The notes under the pieces are model-generated. The model saw nothing but the letters and a program-made list of their open reading frames with translations. It was not told the DNA's origin and did not search any database. This document shows positions 36,793 to 47,430 of a DNA stretch of 64,000 bases, piece by piece. Each line of letters opens with the position of its first letter. Within the stretch, counting starts at the first letter, position 1. Made by a program: the position numbers and the translations under genes. The stretch is from positions 40,463,474 through 40,527,473 of the forward strand of contig NC_067113.1 of NCBI RefSeq assembly GCF_021347895.1. The letters run 5' to 3'. Source of the stretch: Acanthochromis polyacanthus (taxonomy: Eukaryota; Chordata; Actinopteri; Pomacentridae).

Positions 36793-36800
36793 GACTAATC

Positions 36801-38220
36801 GACTAATCAGCTGTACTTTTTATACACTCAAGCTTCCAGCTAAAACAGGCTAGTCCTGGACAAGCAACAGCACATTCTGCTTGACCAAACTTATTGCCAT
36901 TTGACACGAAATCCCCAAAAGCGTCGTAGTGAGTAAATGTGCGTTAATGCATTTCCAAACCTACTGTAGAACAAAAGAGACGGTTTGATGCACAACAACG
37001 AAATAAAATTATACCTGAAATGAGATCCAGGCTATTTTCAAAGCAAAACAAAAGAAGTGTCACTGAACTTATTAAAGTCAGCAGGTCTCGCCAAAACTTT
37101 GTTCCACTTTTGGTTTAGGAGTCATGAGGCTCAAGTCCAGGTAAAGTCACAGCGAGTCTTTTTGTTTTGTCGAGCCCAAGGACATGAAATTTGTGACTCG
37201 ACTCCACACCTCTGGTACGTTTTTATGCTAAATTGGCCTTTCTCAGTACAATAACAAGACGTCGCACATCAAAGACATCATGCTATTTCCTGCACATCCC
37301 ACCGGCAGCTTCAAATTAAAAACTTCTCTTATTTCCCCGCATAATTTCACATACCAAAGTTCTTAATTTGCATACATTAGATGGATGTTGTACACCACCT
37401 GCTTGGCTGCCTTTGTTTGCTTCTGCTACCAATGAGACTTTTTCTTTTTTGGACTGGGCGAAATGACAACTGCACTCGGACCCAAAGAGAATTATTTAAA
37501 AGAGCGAGAAGGCAGGAGGCGGAGGAGAAAGCAGATGAAGGAGGACGGAGATGAAAAGCAATCGGCGACGAGAGGGAAGGATGGGTGACTGAGAGGAAGA
37601 ATGCACCAATAGCAAGGGTTAATTGAAGCCTGGGGATGCTGGACAGAGTCATGAATTACTAATGGCTGTTTACACAGCTTGCTGCCAGCCTGTCTAAATG
37701 AATCACAGCCACCCTATCAGCCGGGACACAGTTGCCCGTTAGCTCGTATAAGCAAAGTGACTGCGAGGAAGAAGCCATTATCAACCAAGAGACCGGAGAG
37801 GGACGGCAAGACGGAGGGGAAGAGAGAGGAGGATAATGAGCCGAGGAGGGGGATGAGAGAGAGGCAGATGTACGAGAAATACGAGGCCGAAAGTGAACGC
37901 AGAGGATTCATCAAACAGCAGATGAAGTTTAAATTGGATGTTTTTCTTATCTCGTCGTCTCAGGAGGATGAATAGCGACCCCTGTCCAAGTTAGAAACCT
38001 TAAACATCACACACTCAAAGACATGAAACATCACATTTACTTAATGTAGTTATGTCAACCGGTCCCACGAAACTAGGTTAAATAAATAGGAAGTCGTCCA
38101 GTAAACTAATTATTACTACATGCTTTTCAGTAAATTTTAACAAACTTTGGTACTTAAATGCTTCATCATACAGTTATGTTGGTTTTACTTAACACAATTA
38201 TGTTAAACGTAATGAAAATG
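36801..38220. other. lhfpl3 intron, nothing recognised
   Basis: Contains purine-rich stretches at 37500-37600 and 37770-37880 that produce spurious ORFs. No gene signal. Confidence 0.45.
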
Positions 38221-38231
38221 GCCGTGTTGAT

Positions 38232-38781
38232 TAGCCTAGCCGCGCTAGACCCATGTTTCTGAAGACGCAAGGGTCTAGGCACGCTCGACAGGGAGGGAGG
38301 CGGGCTAAAAGGTTGTCTATCAAATCACTGTGCAGCAATTGGGTAGGTATACAACCAATCAGCGCAACGAATAGGCTCCTAGAGCGCCGGAAATCAGAGG
38401 ATGCGGGAGTTCGGTGAAGCCTTATTTATACAGTCAATGGGTGAAGCTCAAGTATATTACAGACATGTTAACAGAAAGATTATTCAGAGTCGGTGCTAAT
38501 GGAGCTCAACGACTGTTGTCGTTTTTGTTGTCGACCCAGAGAATTAAATTCGTTGCCGTGGGTTGTCTAGCGCGGCTAGTCTAGTTGTTTCTGGTTGTTT
38601 CTGTCAGAATCGTCACACCTCTGTCGTCCCTTAGTTACGCCCGCCTTCTGACTCTACACTTCATGGTGATTCGTCGTCCAGTTTTAGGAGCATCCAACCT
38701 CAAGGCTTGTGGAGGGTAACTAGACCCACCCTGGCAGAGAATTAAATTCGTTGCCGTGGGTTGTCTAGCGCGGCTAGGCTA
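38232..38781. mobile_element. DNA transposon with 9-bp target duplication, possibly Mutator-like
   Basis: The ends TAGCCTAGCCGCGCTAGAC and GTCTAGCGCGGCTAGGCTA form a near-perfect terminal inverted repeat of about 19 bp. CGTGTTGAT flanks both sides (38223-38231 and 38782-38790). A 9-bp duplication fits Mutator-type elements best. An extra copy of the right end (GGGTTGTCTAGCGCGGCTAG) lies internally near 38561-38584. No transposase frame. Confidence 0.8.
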
Positions 38782-39331
38782 CGTGTTGATTTCAATAAAA
38801 ACAATTACTTTCAATGTAATAAAAACAGTTATTCTGAAGTTACTCAATACAAGCAAGTTGTATTTACACTGCAGAACTTCACTGACTGTACTTCACATGC
38901 TCTATCTTACTTTATCAATGTGAGTAGTTCAAATAAATACAAGTTAGTAGTTTTACTTTGCCTGACTTTAATAAAAACATATCAGGTCATCAACAGTAAG
39001 GCATGTTCCCAACAAACAGGCCCCTGGAAGTACAGACTTGATGCTCACTGACTTGGAAAAAGTAAGAACAGAAAAAAAAGCACAACATCAACCTTGCAGT
39101 AAACTAAACCGCTGTAGACAAAACAGTATTCAGTGCTTAGCACTTTTTTTTAAATAAAATGACAAAAGTACAAATACTGACTAAGCTTCAAAATTATTAC
39201 TCTTAGTTCCTTTCAAGTGCACGAGTCACGCCTAAATAACGTCGTCTCAAACATGTAAATAAACTGGAGAAAACCTTAACAGTCATCTTAATTACTATTG
39301 CTTCATATTATACATCAGATATCTAGGGCTG

Positions 39332-39900
39332 GACCCGAATATTCGTTCGCTACGGCACTATCCGGATATTAATTTTGGTATCCAAATATTCGCCCCCCAG
39401 GGAATTCAGGCATACAGCGTACCTCCTTTTCCTCCACTTAGCCCCAGCGTTCCTACGTAATGGCGCACAGGGTTCAAAGTTCAACTGCGCGGCGCAAGCA
39501 ATACACATGAATGGGTTTCAGAGCGAGGTGCCGTGCTCTACCTGAAAACCGCTTAAGTTGAGCACAATTAAGTGTTACAGTGCAGGAAAGCCAAAATACG
39601 ATGTCCGTGCATATGTAGCACGATCTCAGGGGGTTAATTCCAATCATTTAACAGTGCAAGTTAAGCTAGCGATTCACAGCTTTACAACCCCAACGTCAAA
39701 TTAAATGAGCTAATGTGCAAAACTCAAAAACACTCGCCGTCTTATGCGTACCATGAAGTACAGACAGTTTTGTTTAAAAATTTGTGTACTTACCACAAAG
39801 GTTGGCTGTAGCTTGAAAAGACGATTCAGTCAGGTTCACAGTGACATACGGCGGTTCTTTCTCAGTCGAATTGCGCATGTGCAAGAAAGTATGGAACCCG
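39332..39900. mobile_element. Possible hAT-like element, one end only
   Basis: The left end TAGGGCTGGACCCGAATATT resembles hAT ends that begin TAGGGCTGG. The segment to about 39900 is more GC-rich than its surroundings. No matching right end or target duplication was found. Confidence 0.4.
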
Positions 39901-40503
39901 CGTTGGGCCAATCATGTGCGTTTTAAATAGCTTGAATAAACACTTGCAACTCAACAAAGTAATGTACTTCCAAAATTCTTTATTATTACGTTAATGTAAT
40001 GAATCTCTCGCAATAATTATGTAATGCAAGCAACATCCATGTCATTTCTTAGAATGCAGGAAATTAATCTAACACTGCCGCCTGCTGGCTGTGTAAGTCA
40101 TAGCAGTATAAAAAAGTCATAGCAGTATAACATGACGTACTGAACTGGTTATTTCTTTATTTCCCCACAGAGAGCGGTAATAATGCCATATAACTTCTGG
40201 CAGTGGTACAGCAGTCACACACACACACAGGTAAGTATGTTATTCAAAAGTAAAATAACAAAGACTCCATTTACACCAGGCCTGAAGTAGCTGCTAAACT
40301 TGATGTACCATCTGAAAGACAATGGATTATACAGTTCTATCCATTTAACAGCCAATTGCCCCCTTTTTTGTTAACATGTTTCCTCCAAACTTGTTTTTAA
40401 ACCGCTATGCCACTTCCACAAAATAATCAAGATTTAAAGTTAAAACTTTGGAGAAAAATATACACACACAATTCAATTTGCTTACTGGAAAAAAAAAGTT
40501 CTT

Positions 40504-40855
40504 TAACCCTCCTGTTGTCCTCATTTATGGGCACCAAAAGATATAGTTTCCTTGTGTGAAAAAAACTCCAAGAATTCAGCAAAAAAAAATCCACAAATTT
40601 CTGAAAATTTGCAAAACCTTCAGGAAGAAAATTCCAATAATTCCTTCAAAGTTTCCTTTAAAAGTTTTATTTTTAAAAAATCCCCCACATTTGGCAAGAA
40701 TATTTTTGTAAATATTTTCAAAAAATGAGGAAAAATGTTCCAAAAAAATCCTAAAAATGTCTAAAATGACTACATATGTATCAGTAAAACTTATATTTTG
40801 TTTAAGAACATTCACCAAAAAAAAAAAAAAACAAATTCCAGGGAAATTCACATGA
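40504..40855. mobile_element. TTAA foldback MITE (family A), copy 6, half element
   Basis: Starts TTAACCCTCCTGTTGTCCTC and follows the family to the centre near 40850, where it is truncated at the hairpin. Confidence 0.8.
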
Positions 40856-40884
40856 TTCCAGACAATAAGCTGCATCACTGCCAA

Positions 40885-41040
40885 AATCTAATCAGTTGGT
40901 CCTTGTGTCATTTCTGGCCTTCCCTGAAAACTTCGTCCATATCCGTTAGTCCATTTTTGAGTAATGTTGCTCACAGACATGCAGTCAAACAAATGACACA
41001 GATCGTCAAATATCTCCGCTGTTCCTTGGCAGAGTAATAA
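40885..41040 (+). mobile_element. RTE-type retrotransposon 3' fragment
   Basis: The stretch with TTGGTCCTTGTGTCATTTCT, then ACTTCGTCCATATCCGTTAG and CCGCTGTTCCTTGGCAGAGT reproduces in order the 3' untranslated end of fish RTE/Rex3-like elements. It is 5'-truncated. Confidence 0.65.
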
Positions 41041-41533
41041 TTTGCAATGTCTGTGTCCTTGGTGAAAGATACAGCCCTGGTCCAGATTTTTCCTTGAAGC
41101 TTAATTATGCTTACAGTGAAAAATATCCACGCTATATCTGCAAATATCTCCTGTATGTTTGCATCATATTGGTAGTTCAATTAACTTAGCTGATGCTGTT
41201 TTAATGAATGTGAATTAGTTCATTCTTTCACTGATTATGGCAGCGAGTCATTATTTTCTGCACAGTTCTTTGCTGTTTAAATCACCTTGCTATCGATGTT
41301 TTCCTAGTGTGCTTTTAAATTAAAATCCTTCTTTAAATTTAAGAATAGATGGGGGGAGGCATGGACAACATATTATCCGGTTGTTTTCCAAAACAACTCG
41401 TGCTTTTAAAAATAAGCAATTTACAAAGTTGAATCAACCACAAGAGGATGAAAGGAAATAAGTGGTTCATATATTTATTTTTCCACGATTCTTAACTATA
41501 TAAATCTTCCATTATTGTTCTTGATGTCTGCAG

Positions 41534-41614
41534 GTCTTGCTGTCTAGTCGTGATGTTACATCAGGATCCGGCTTCCTTCTCCTGGTCCAACCTGTGGCTG
41601 GGATGCAGAGCTGA
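41534..41614 (+). CDS. lhfpl3: lhfpl3, probable last coding exon
   Basis: After a good acceptor (TTCTTGATGTCTGCAG) the first frame reads VLLSSRDVTSGSG, continues with FLLLVQPVAGMQS and stops at 41612-41614. VLLS is the start of the short C-terminal exon of mammalian LHFPL3, and the DVTSGSG..PVAGMQS part resembles the LHFPL4 tail. This frame needs an upstream exon ending in phase 0. The obvious donor at 35374 gives phase 1, which would instead produce a short tail ending SLAV. Either an alternative donor is used or the tail differs. The product tail is cytoplasmic. Confidence 0.6.
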   Translation, partial: VLLSSRDVTSGSGFLLLVQPVAGMQS

Positions 41615-42699
41615 TGGGGAATCAACAGGTCAAGAAGAAGAAGAGGAGGTCTGGAAGAGGCCACGATGCCTCTTGCCCTCTCCGAAAACTCCCTCTGTAA
41701 AATAGTCTTCACATTCATCTCAAACTGCTAATTTGTGCAGGATGAATTCTCCAAAAGACTGCCAGAGTTCGCCTGTGTTGATATGTCGCTGCATCATCTA
41801 ACCCAAGCTGTTCAAACTGAAATGTTCTGTGAGAGGAAGTGAGAAAGGAGGCCAGTGTCATCTGAAAACAACATAAGACAAACTTGTGGTGAATCAGCTC
41901 CAGGACACTGATCGGACAAACACCGCAGAGTGGCAGCCGCTCAAATCGAATTAAATCAAAATACGTTAACCAGACTTTGACCGACACAAATAGAGACTTA
42001 ACAGGCTTGAGGTCAAAGCTGTCAGATATTCTTTCTTATCAAGCCAACAAACTCCCTCCAAAGGAGTTTGGCTCCGACACTGTTTGACCTTTGATTTAAA
42101 GAGGAGTGGTGTCACCAAGGATGTGAAGAATCCAGAAGATTACAGGCTGGATAACCGAACAGAAAGAACAGCACCGTTTTGTTATAATTAAATGTTTGAT
42201 GTGATAGAACCAAACGGTAGTAATTAGAGGTTTTGTTGGGGAGGACTGTGCAAAAACAGAGTGAAGTAAAAGTCTATAATTTGTGTATAGCTACATGTTG
42301 ATTACGTCCCTGTACTTTGTCTTGACTTTGAAATGTCAATCTATTGGTCCATTATTAGTGTGTGCCATAGAGTATCCTGTAACCCGACAGTATTGTGAAG
42401 AACCAAAAGGACTTAAGGGAAGCTGTATTTATCAGAGCCGGAAATGACGAGAACAGAATGAATCTGTGGATTTTCAACTTTACGAAGCCCCTTATGCTGA
42501 TGTTATGTGCCATACAGTGGAGAAAAAATCCATTGAATCATCAGCATCATTTTTTTCCTACATGTCCCATTTTCCTTTTATTTAAAATAAATTTTAAATT
42601 CTAAACACGTATATGTCTATTCATTGATTCAACTGCCAACCACAATTTTATTTGAACTTGAAAAACTTCATTTAAAACATTTATTTCAAAGCTGGCTCC
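41615..42699. other. Probable lhfpl3 3' untranslated and downstream sequence
   Basis: No reliable coding frame. Several AATAAA-like strings occur near 42587 and beyond, so the transcript end cannot be fixed. Confidence 0.4.
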
Positions 42700-42910
42700 A
42701 AATCCACTCTCTGAGCAGCGTGATGGGGACGCACAAATAACCAGGGAGGACCGTTTGATGTCTTAAATCACTTCTGAAAACCCACTTTTATAGACTCACC
42801 TTCCAGTAAAGTTCTCTTTTACTTCTCCTTTATCGCTACGGTCTACCTGTCAAAGCACTTTGCCCATGTTCTTCGGAAAGATGCTACACAAATAGAGTTA
42901 TTATTCTGTG
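42700..42910 (+). mobile_element. LINE (L2-like) 3' tail
   Basis: The order of CTTCTGAAAACCCACTTTTA, CAAAGCACTTTGCCC and GCTACACAAATAGAGTTATT is that of an L2-type 3' end, comparable with 22700-22900. Confidence 0.55.
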
Positions 42911-43271
42911 CATAATAAAAGACCACTGCAGTCACATTTTCACCCATTGTCACCCCAGTAGTGAGTATGATTGTCTGATGTATGTGTATTGTGTTTTTTA
43001 GTGTTGTCTTTTTATATTTTATAGCATTCACTTTTATTTCAGCACTGTGAAATGGACGAGGAAAACGTGATTTCGTTTACCTGTGTGCTACATACACCTA
43101 AAAACAATAAAGCTGACAGTAAAGCCCGAGAACACCTTAAAGCTACTCTTCCTTTTGGATTCATGTTTACTGAAACGTTAGCCGTCATGTGTTCGTGTCT
43201 CCATCAGGGGACGCTTTGCCTTGGCAGGAAAACGTCACCAGGTCCCACTCAAAGGAGCACATTTAACTAGA

Positions 43272-43395
43272 AACATAGACATATATAAAAAGTAGACGCC
43301 GCATCAACCGCTACTGCCTATCGGCGCTGACGAGCCATGGGGCCGCCATCTTGGACCGGTCACCCGCTCCACTCAGCGCATTTAATCCATCTTTA
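43272..43395. mobile_element. Possible transposon terminus
   Basis: The sequence with AAAAAGTAGACGCCGCATCA and CATGGGGCCGCCATCTTGGA is GC-rich against an AT-rich background and resembles the start of a repeated fish element. It may be the left end of the P-like element whose transposase remnant lies at 44342-44724, but this link is not shown by the sequence. Confidence 0.3.
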
Positions 43396-43820
43396 CTCTG
43401 AATATTAAACTGATTTTCACGTGTTGTTGTTTTGTTTTTGTTTTTTTTGCTGCAAACGTCATACATGTAGCTATGATACAGGACAAATGGTTCGGCGTAT
43501 TTTAATATTCATAGCGGGAATAATAGATAATAATAATAATAGGTAACAGAATATTCTGATATTAAGCTCGACTGTAGACAGGTATTTTGGAAACACTGTA
43601 AACACACACACACACACTAATATATGTTAGAGAAGCAGATAATGGCAGTAAAGTCAATTATTTTAATAATTTGAAGAGACAATATATGATTACGCTATAT
43701 ATACATATATAAACAAAATACTGACTAATGAACACATATTTCTATATAAAACAATAGATGGAAGTTATATATCAGAGAAAAGGAATATATATAAATCACA
43801 GATGGAGTATCAACATCATT

Positions 43821-43823
<3 letters not shown>

Positions 43824-43862
<39 letters not shown>
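43824..43862. repeat. (AT)n microsatellite in a long AT-rich region
   Basis: A perfect TA/AT run of about 19 units within a 43560-44100 region made of degenerate ATATAT and AAATCATATATGG-like repeats. Confidence 0.95.
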
Positions 43863-43865
<3 letters not shown>

Positions 43866-44341
43866 GATAAAAGTTATATATCAGAGAAAATCATACTACA
43901 TATATAAATCATATATGGAGTATCAATATACTCAAAAACATAATATATATATAAATCATATCTGGAGTATTAATATAATCAGTATATCAGAGAAAATTAT
44001 TATATAAATCATATATAGACTCTCAATATAATTCATACATATATATATATTAAAAAAGATATATCAGAAAATATCTAAATCATATAGATGTACAAAGCAG
44101 AGAGAATAAAATGTAATGTAAATTCTCAAGTTATCCCAAGAACATGACATCCCTGCCCCAAACCACATTTACACATGTACAAACGTTTAACAGCTAAAAC
44201 CCCTGAAAGAGGGCTGTTTTGCAGAGCTTCTTTCTCATGCTCCCTTTCTGCAGGTCAAGACAGGTAAGTGTGGCAATATGGTGCAGCCTTATCTTGAGAA
44301 ACATGGACACAACCAATGACAACAAGCTAGAATGATGTCTA

Positions 44342-44724
44342 ATGTCTGGATTTGTGGACATGGGTGATGGAAGCAGTGAGACTGATGTTCCTACTGAGGC
44401 TCTTGTGTTCATGGTGGTTGGCCTACAAGGACATTGGAAAGCTCCCATTGCATACAACCTGACGAAGTCTGTCTCCAGACACACAAAGGGTCCTTCTCAG
44501 TCATGCGTTGGAGGAGCTGCATGCACGGGGCGTTCGGGTGGTATGTGCAACTGTGGATGGTCATGCCTCCAATGTCAGCATGTGCAACCAACTTGGGTGT
44601 GAGCTGAAGAGAGAGCCACGAGAGCCGCTTCAAACCACTTTCCCGCTTCCGGTGACTGGCGAGAAAGTATTTTTAATGATGGATGCTTGCCACATGCTCA
44701 AGTTGGCACGTAATATGTTGCAGG
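44342..44724 (+). pseudogene. P-element/THAP9-like transposase fragment, frameshifted
   Basis: The first frame reads SGFVDMGDG, then TEALVFMVVGLQGHWKAPIA. The second reads LEELHARGVRVVCATVDGHA, SNVSMCNQLGC and DACHMLKLARNMLQ. These are the RNase-H-like catalytic and DACHMLKL..RN blocks of P-element and THAP9 transposases. The two parts are in different frames, with the switch close to 44468. No THAP zinc finger is visible upstream. A donor-like CAG|GTAAAT follows at 44724. It looks like a decayed internal exon of a P-type transposon. Confidence 0.8.
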
Positions 44725-44746
44725 TAAATGATGGTGGTTGTTTTTT

Positions 44747-44848
44747 TTCAAACATCCATTCTGAAAAACAAAACAAAACAGATAAACAGACAATTGAAAA
44801 ACACAAGAAAGATTTTAGAACTCTGCTGCAGAATTCATCCACAACTGT
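44747..44848 (+). repeat. Direct repeat, left copy
   Basis: TTTCAAACATCCATTCTGAA followed by AAAACACAAGAAAGATT and GAATTCATCCACAAC matches 50447-50541 in the same order and orientation. It lies upstream of the 400-aa ORF. Confidence 0.75.
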
Positions 44849-44987
44849 TGAAAATGCAGGAATGTAACCTAGGTACTTAGGTTATAACAGCAGTTTTCTT
44901 GTTACAATCGGACAGACGACAGCATCGACAAACCGTTGGATTATTTCTTAATTTCTGGAGAACACTCAGGACTTTATTTCCATCAGC

Positions 44988-46190
44988 ATGGCTCAGAGAA
45001 CACAACCAGAATGTAAACTTCAGATCAACATCACAGAACTGTGGGCTCAGCAGAGAAAGCTAATCATGGAGCAACGAGTCGAGCTGGAGACCAAGAGCCA
45101 GAAAAACGAAGACCAGGCCTCTTCCCAGACCCAGACTGCGACCATGAATTCGGCCGATGCCATGGTCAACAGAGAACCTGACTACCAAGAAAATGAGGAC
45201 TTGAAAATGCAAGTCGAATCCTTGGTGACCAAGAATACAAAAGTGCAGGAAGAAAACAAGCTGCAGAAAGAAAATCAGGCATTGGTAGAAAAGACTCAAA
45301 GGCTGGAGGAGAAGATCTGGCTGACCGAGAACGTCATCGGGTTCAAGACTGATCGGATTAAAACTCTCCAGACAGAGAAATCACATCTCGAAGACCAGAA
45401 CAATGAGCTGAAGGAGGAAGTCCAACAGCTGCAAGCTACCAATAAGGAGCTGCAGGAGCGACAAAAACAGTCCAACGCCATCAACAACAACCTGCAGAAT
45501 GAAGTCCGACTGCTGCAAGCTAATATTCAGGGTTGGAGGAGCAACGGAAGACAGACGGCCGCCGTCAACAATGAACTGCTGGAGATGATCAAACTGGTGC
45601 AAGCTAACAATAAGGAGCTGCAGAAAGAAAATCAGGCATTGGTAGAAAAGACTCAAAGACTGGAGGAGAAGATCAGGCTGACTGAGAAAGACGAGATTCA
45701 AGCCGAGATGTTGCAGCTGAAAATCAGCTTCAAGAATGATCAGATTGAAACTCTCCAGACAGAGAAATCACAACTCCAAGACCAGAACAACCAGAGATCC
45801 CTCCAGATCAAAAAGCTGGAGGAAATGCTCTTCCAAGAATCTTGCAAGAATCAAGAGATGGTGGAGAACGTTAAGTTCATGGAAGAGCAGACCAGAGCAA
45901 ATCAGGAACTGCTCAGGACACAAGAAGACCTGCAGGAAAGAATCAGACAACGAAAACAAAATAATCAGGAACTGCAGGACCTTTGGATCCAAAAGAAAAA
46001 CAAAAAGAGACTCTTCAAGTTTTTCAGGAGGACCAAAGGCAGAAAGAGCAACAAAAAAACAAGTGATGAGGTGATCGAGGAGACAAATGAACAAGCAGAA
46101 GCAAATGAACAACAGGAGCAGGAGAAGAAAGCCAAGAATAAGAAAAAGAGCTTCTGGAGTTGGCTCAAGGACAACAAGAAGGCAGAGTAG
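44988..46190 (+). CDS. Uncharacterised intronless coiled-coil protein, 400 aa
   Basis: One uninterrupted frame from an ATG. I do not recognise a named family. Residues 60-340 are dominated by E, K, Q, L and N with heptad-like spacing, so a long coiled coil is predicted. A block beginning KENQALVEKTQRLEEKI is duplicated: it starts near residues 92 and 211, exactly 357 nt (119 codons, 17 heptads) apart. A second shared block, TLQTEKS, is 387 nt apart. The C-terminal part is very basic, with KKRLFKFFRRTKGRK near 340-352, an acidic/Gln patch, and a final basic-aromatic stretch KKKSFWSWLKDNKK. There is no signal peptide or membrane segment. A basic-aromatic tail could bind acidic membranes (inference). 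A polyadenylation signal follows 50 bp after the stop. A retrogene or fish-specific family is possible. Confidence 0.7.
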   Translation: MAQRTQPECKLQINITELWAQQRKLIMEQRVELETKSQKNEDQASSQTQTATMNSADAMVNREPDYQENEDLKMQVESLVTKNTKVQEENKLQKENQALVEKTQRLEEKIWLTENVIGFKTDRIKTLQTEKSHLEDQNNELKEEVQQLQATNKELQERQKQSNAINNNLQNEVRLLQANIQGWRSNGRQTAAVNNELLEMIKLVQANNKELQKENQALVEKTQRLEEKIRLTEKDEIQAEMLQLKISFKNDQIETLQTEKSQLQDQNNQRSLQIKKLEEMLFQESCKNQEMVENVKFMEEQTRANQELLRTQEDLQERIRQRKQNNQELQDLWIQKKNKKRLFKFFRRTKGRKSNKKTSDEVIEETNEQAEANEQQEQEKKAKNKKKSFWSWLKDNKKAE

Positions 46191-46239
46191 CCACTCCCTG
46201 TGCACTGAATACAAACATCATAAAGTGTTGGAAGATGAG

Positions 46240-46245
46240 AATAAA
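46240..46245 (+). promoter_or_regulatory. Polyadenylation signal for the 400-aa ORF
   Basis: AATAAA 50 nt after the stop codon, followed by GT-rich sequence (GTCTGTAGTGGG). Confidence 0.6.
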
Positions 46246-46339
46246 GTCTGTAGTGGGCCCAGATTGACTGATTACTATTCAGTAGCATATAAAATTTGAG
46301 TTGTTTAAGTCCCGCTCTGTCCTCTTGTTGGCCCTCCAG

Positions 46340-46514
46340 GCATCGCTGGCTGCACTGCATGACAGACGACCCCCCCACCACACACCCTCCAGAGCCCAAG
46401 AAGTTCCTCGCTGAGGTCCATCAGTTCAACGTGAGCGGCAGCCCACAGCAGTATGTTCCGTACCCCACCACCCGCAAGAAGATCCACAAGTGGGTTCCCC
46501 CTAAAGCCCAGTGA
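46340..46514 (+). CDS. 3'-terminal exon of an unidentified gene
   Basis: A pyrimidine-rich acceptor (GTCCTCTTGTTGGCCCTCCAG) precedes an open frame that takes one base to complete a split codon. The frame then reads [47 protein letters not shown] and ends PKAQ before TGA. Codon choice is GC-rich at third positions and the peptide looks like real protein, but I do not recognise the family. The short [11 protein letters not shown] motif is reminiscent of small ciliary/microtubule proteins only in style. No matching upstream exon was found. The 400-aa ORF would lie in its last intron. Confidence 0.55.
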
Positions 46515-46584
46515 AGCCCGGCTGCACGCTTCATCTTCCGCGTTGTAAATTCTGCTTTCATTCTTCTGTATCCAACATGTCCTC

Positions 46585-46590
46585 AATAAA
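46585..46590 (+). promoter_or_regulatory. Polyadenylation signal for the terminal exon
   Basis: AATAAA 70 nt behind the TGA of the exon at 46340, consistent with that exon ending a transcript. Confidence 0.6.
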
Positions 46591-46879
46591 ATGTCTTCAC
46601 GGATGTTTACCATGGGTTAATCACGTTCATCATTTTTGAGAGTATTTCCTGCAGCTGGAGAATCGACGGCGGTTCAAGCTCCACTGTGTGACATTTGAGA
46701 CTTTGCAGCAAAGCAGGAATAAATGTCCAGCCTTATTCCTGATTATCCTCCACGACTCGGGTTCAGTGTGAATTCAAAAAGGATACCAAATGTTGAGTGT
46801 TGTGGAAATGGGCATCAAATGAGACACAAGACTCTCTGTACATGGAACAAATTTTAATTTGTTTTCAAGGTTCTAATCT

Positions 46880-46943
46880 TTTGTATGTAGATTAATTGGG
46901 CTAAATGTGGAATTTGAGCTAAAATGAGTTTGACATCCCTGGA
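46880..46943. mobile_element. Solitary hAT-type right end
   Basis: AGCTAAAATGAGTTTGACAT followed by CCCTGG is the complement of the hAT end seen at 15474. The left end was not found. Confidence 0.45.
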
Positions 46944-47430
46944 ATATTAGGTCTGATGTGGTATTTTGAATACAAATCCTTTTGTTTTTGGACTTCGGCA
47001 GGATTTATTTCTTTATCTTGTTAAAATGGAGCTTCATAAAACGACTGTGAAGCCAGTTTAGTGTTGCAGCGATCTTCCAGTGAAGCGTGTTAATCACTGC
47101 AGGATTACACCGAGCTGAGAGGAAGCTGCAGAAAATGTTTGGATTTTTTGGAGATTTAATCATTTGTCATTAGATATCTGGTGTCAGAACAGCCTCGAGG
47201 AAGCTTTTCAATGAAATCAATTTTTTCAGAAAATTGAGTGACTATTAGCGGGATAACTGACAACAACATCGGATTTAATTAGATTTCAAAAAGAATATAG
47301 CTCACATTAGTTTGCAGTGTGGTGACACAGAAGCAATAGATGAAGAACTTGTTTTATTTAATTTGTTATCGGTCATGATTAAATGGTTCAGTGAAGTTGG
47401 GATTAAAGCTGATGAATTTTGTTCCTCCAG

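Noticed and set aside
45060..46399. Leu/Phe-rich minus-strand ORFs opposite the coiled-coil gene
   Set aside because: The CAG/GAA-rich codons of the sense frame read as Leu and Phe codons on the other strand; the sense frame has ATG, stop and polyadenylation signal.
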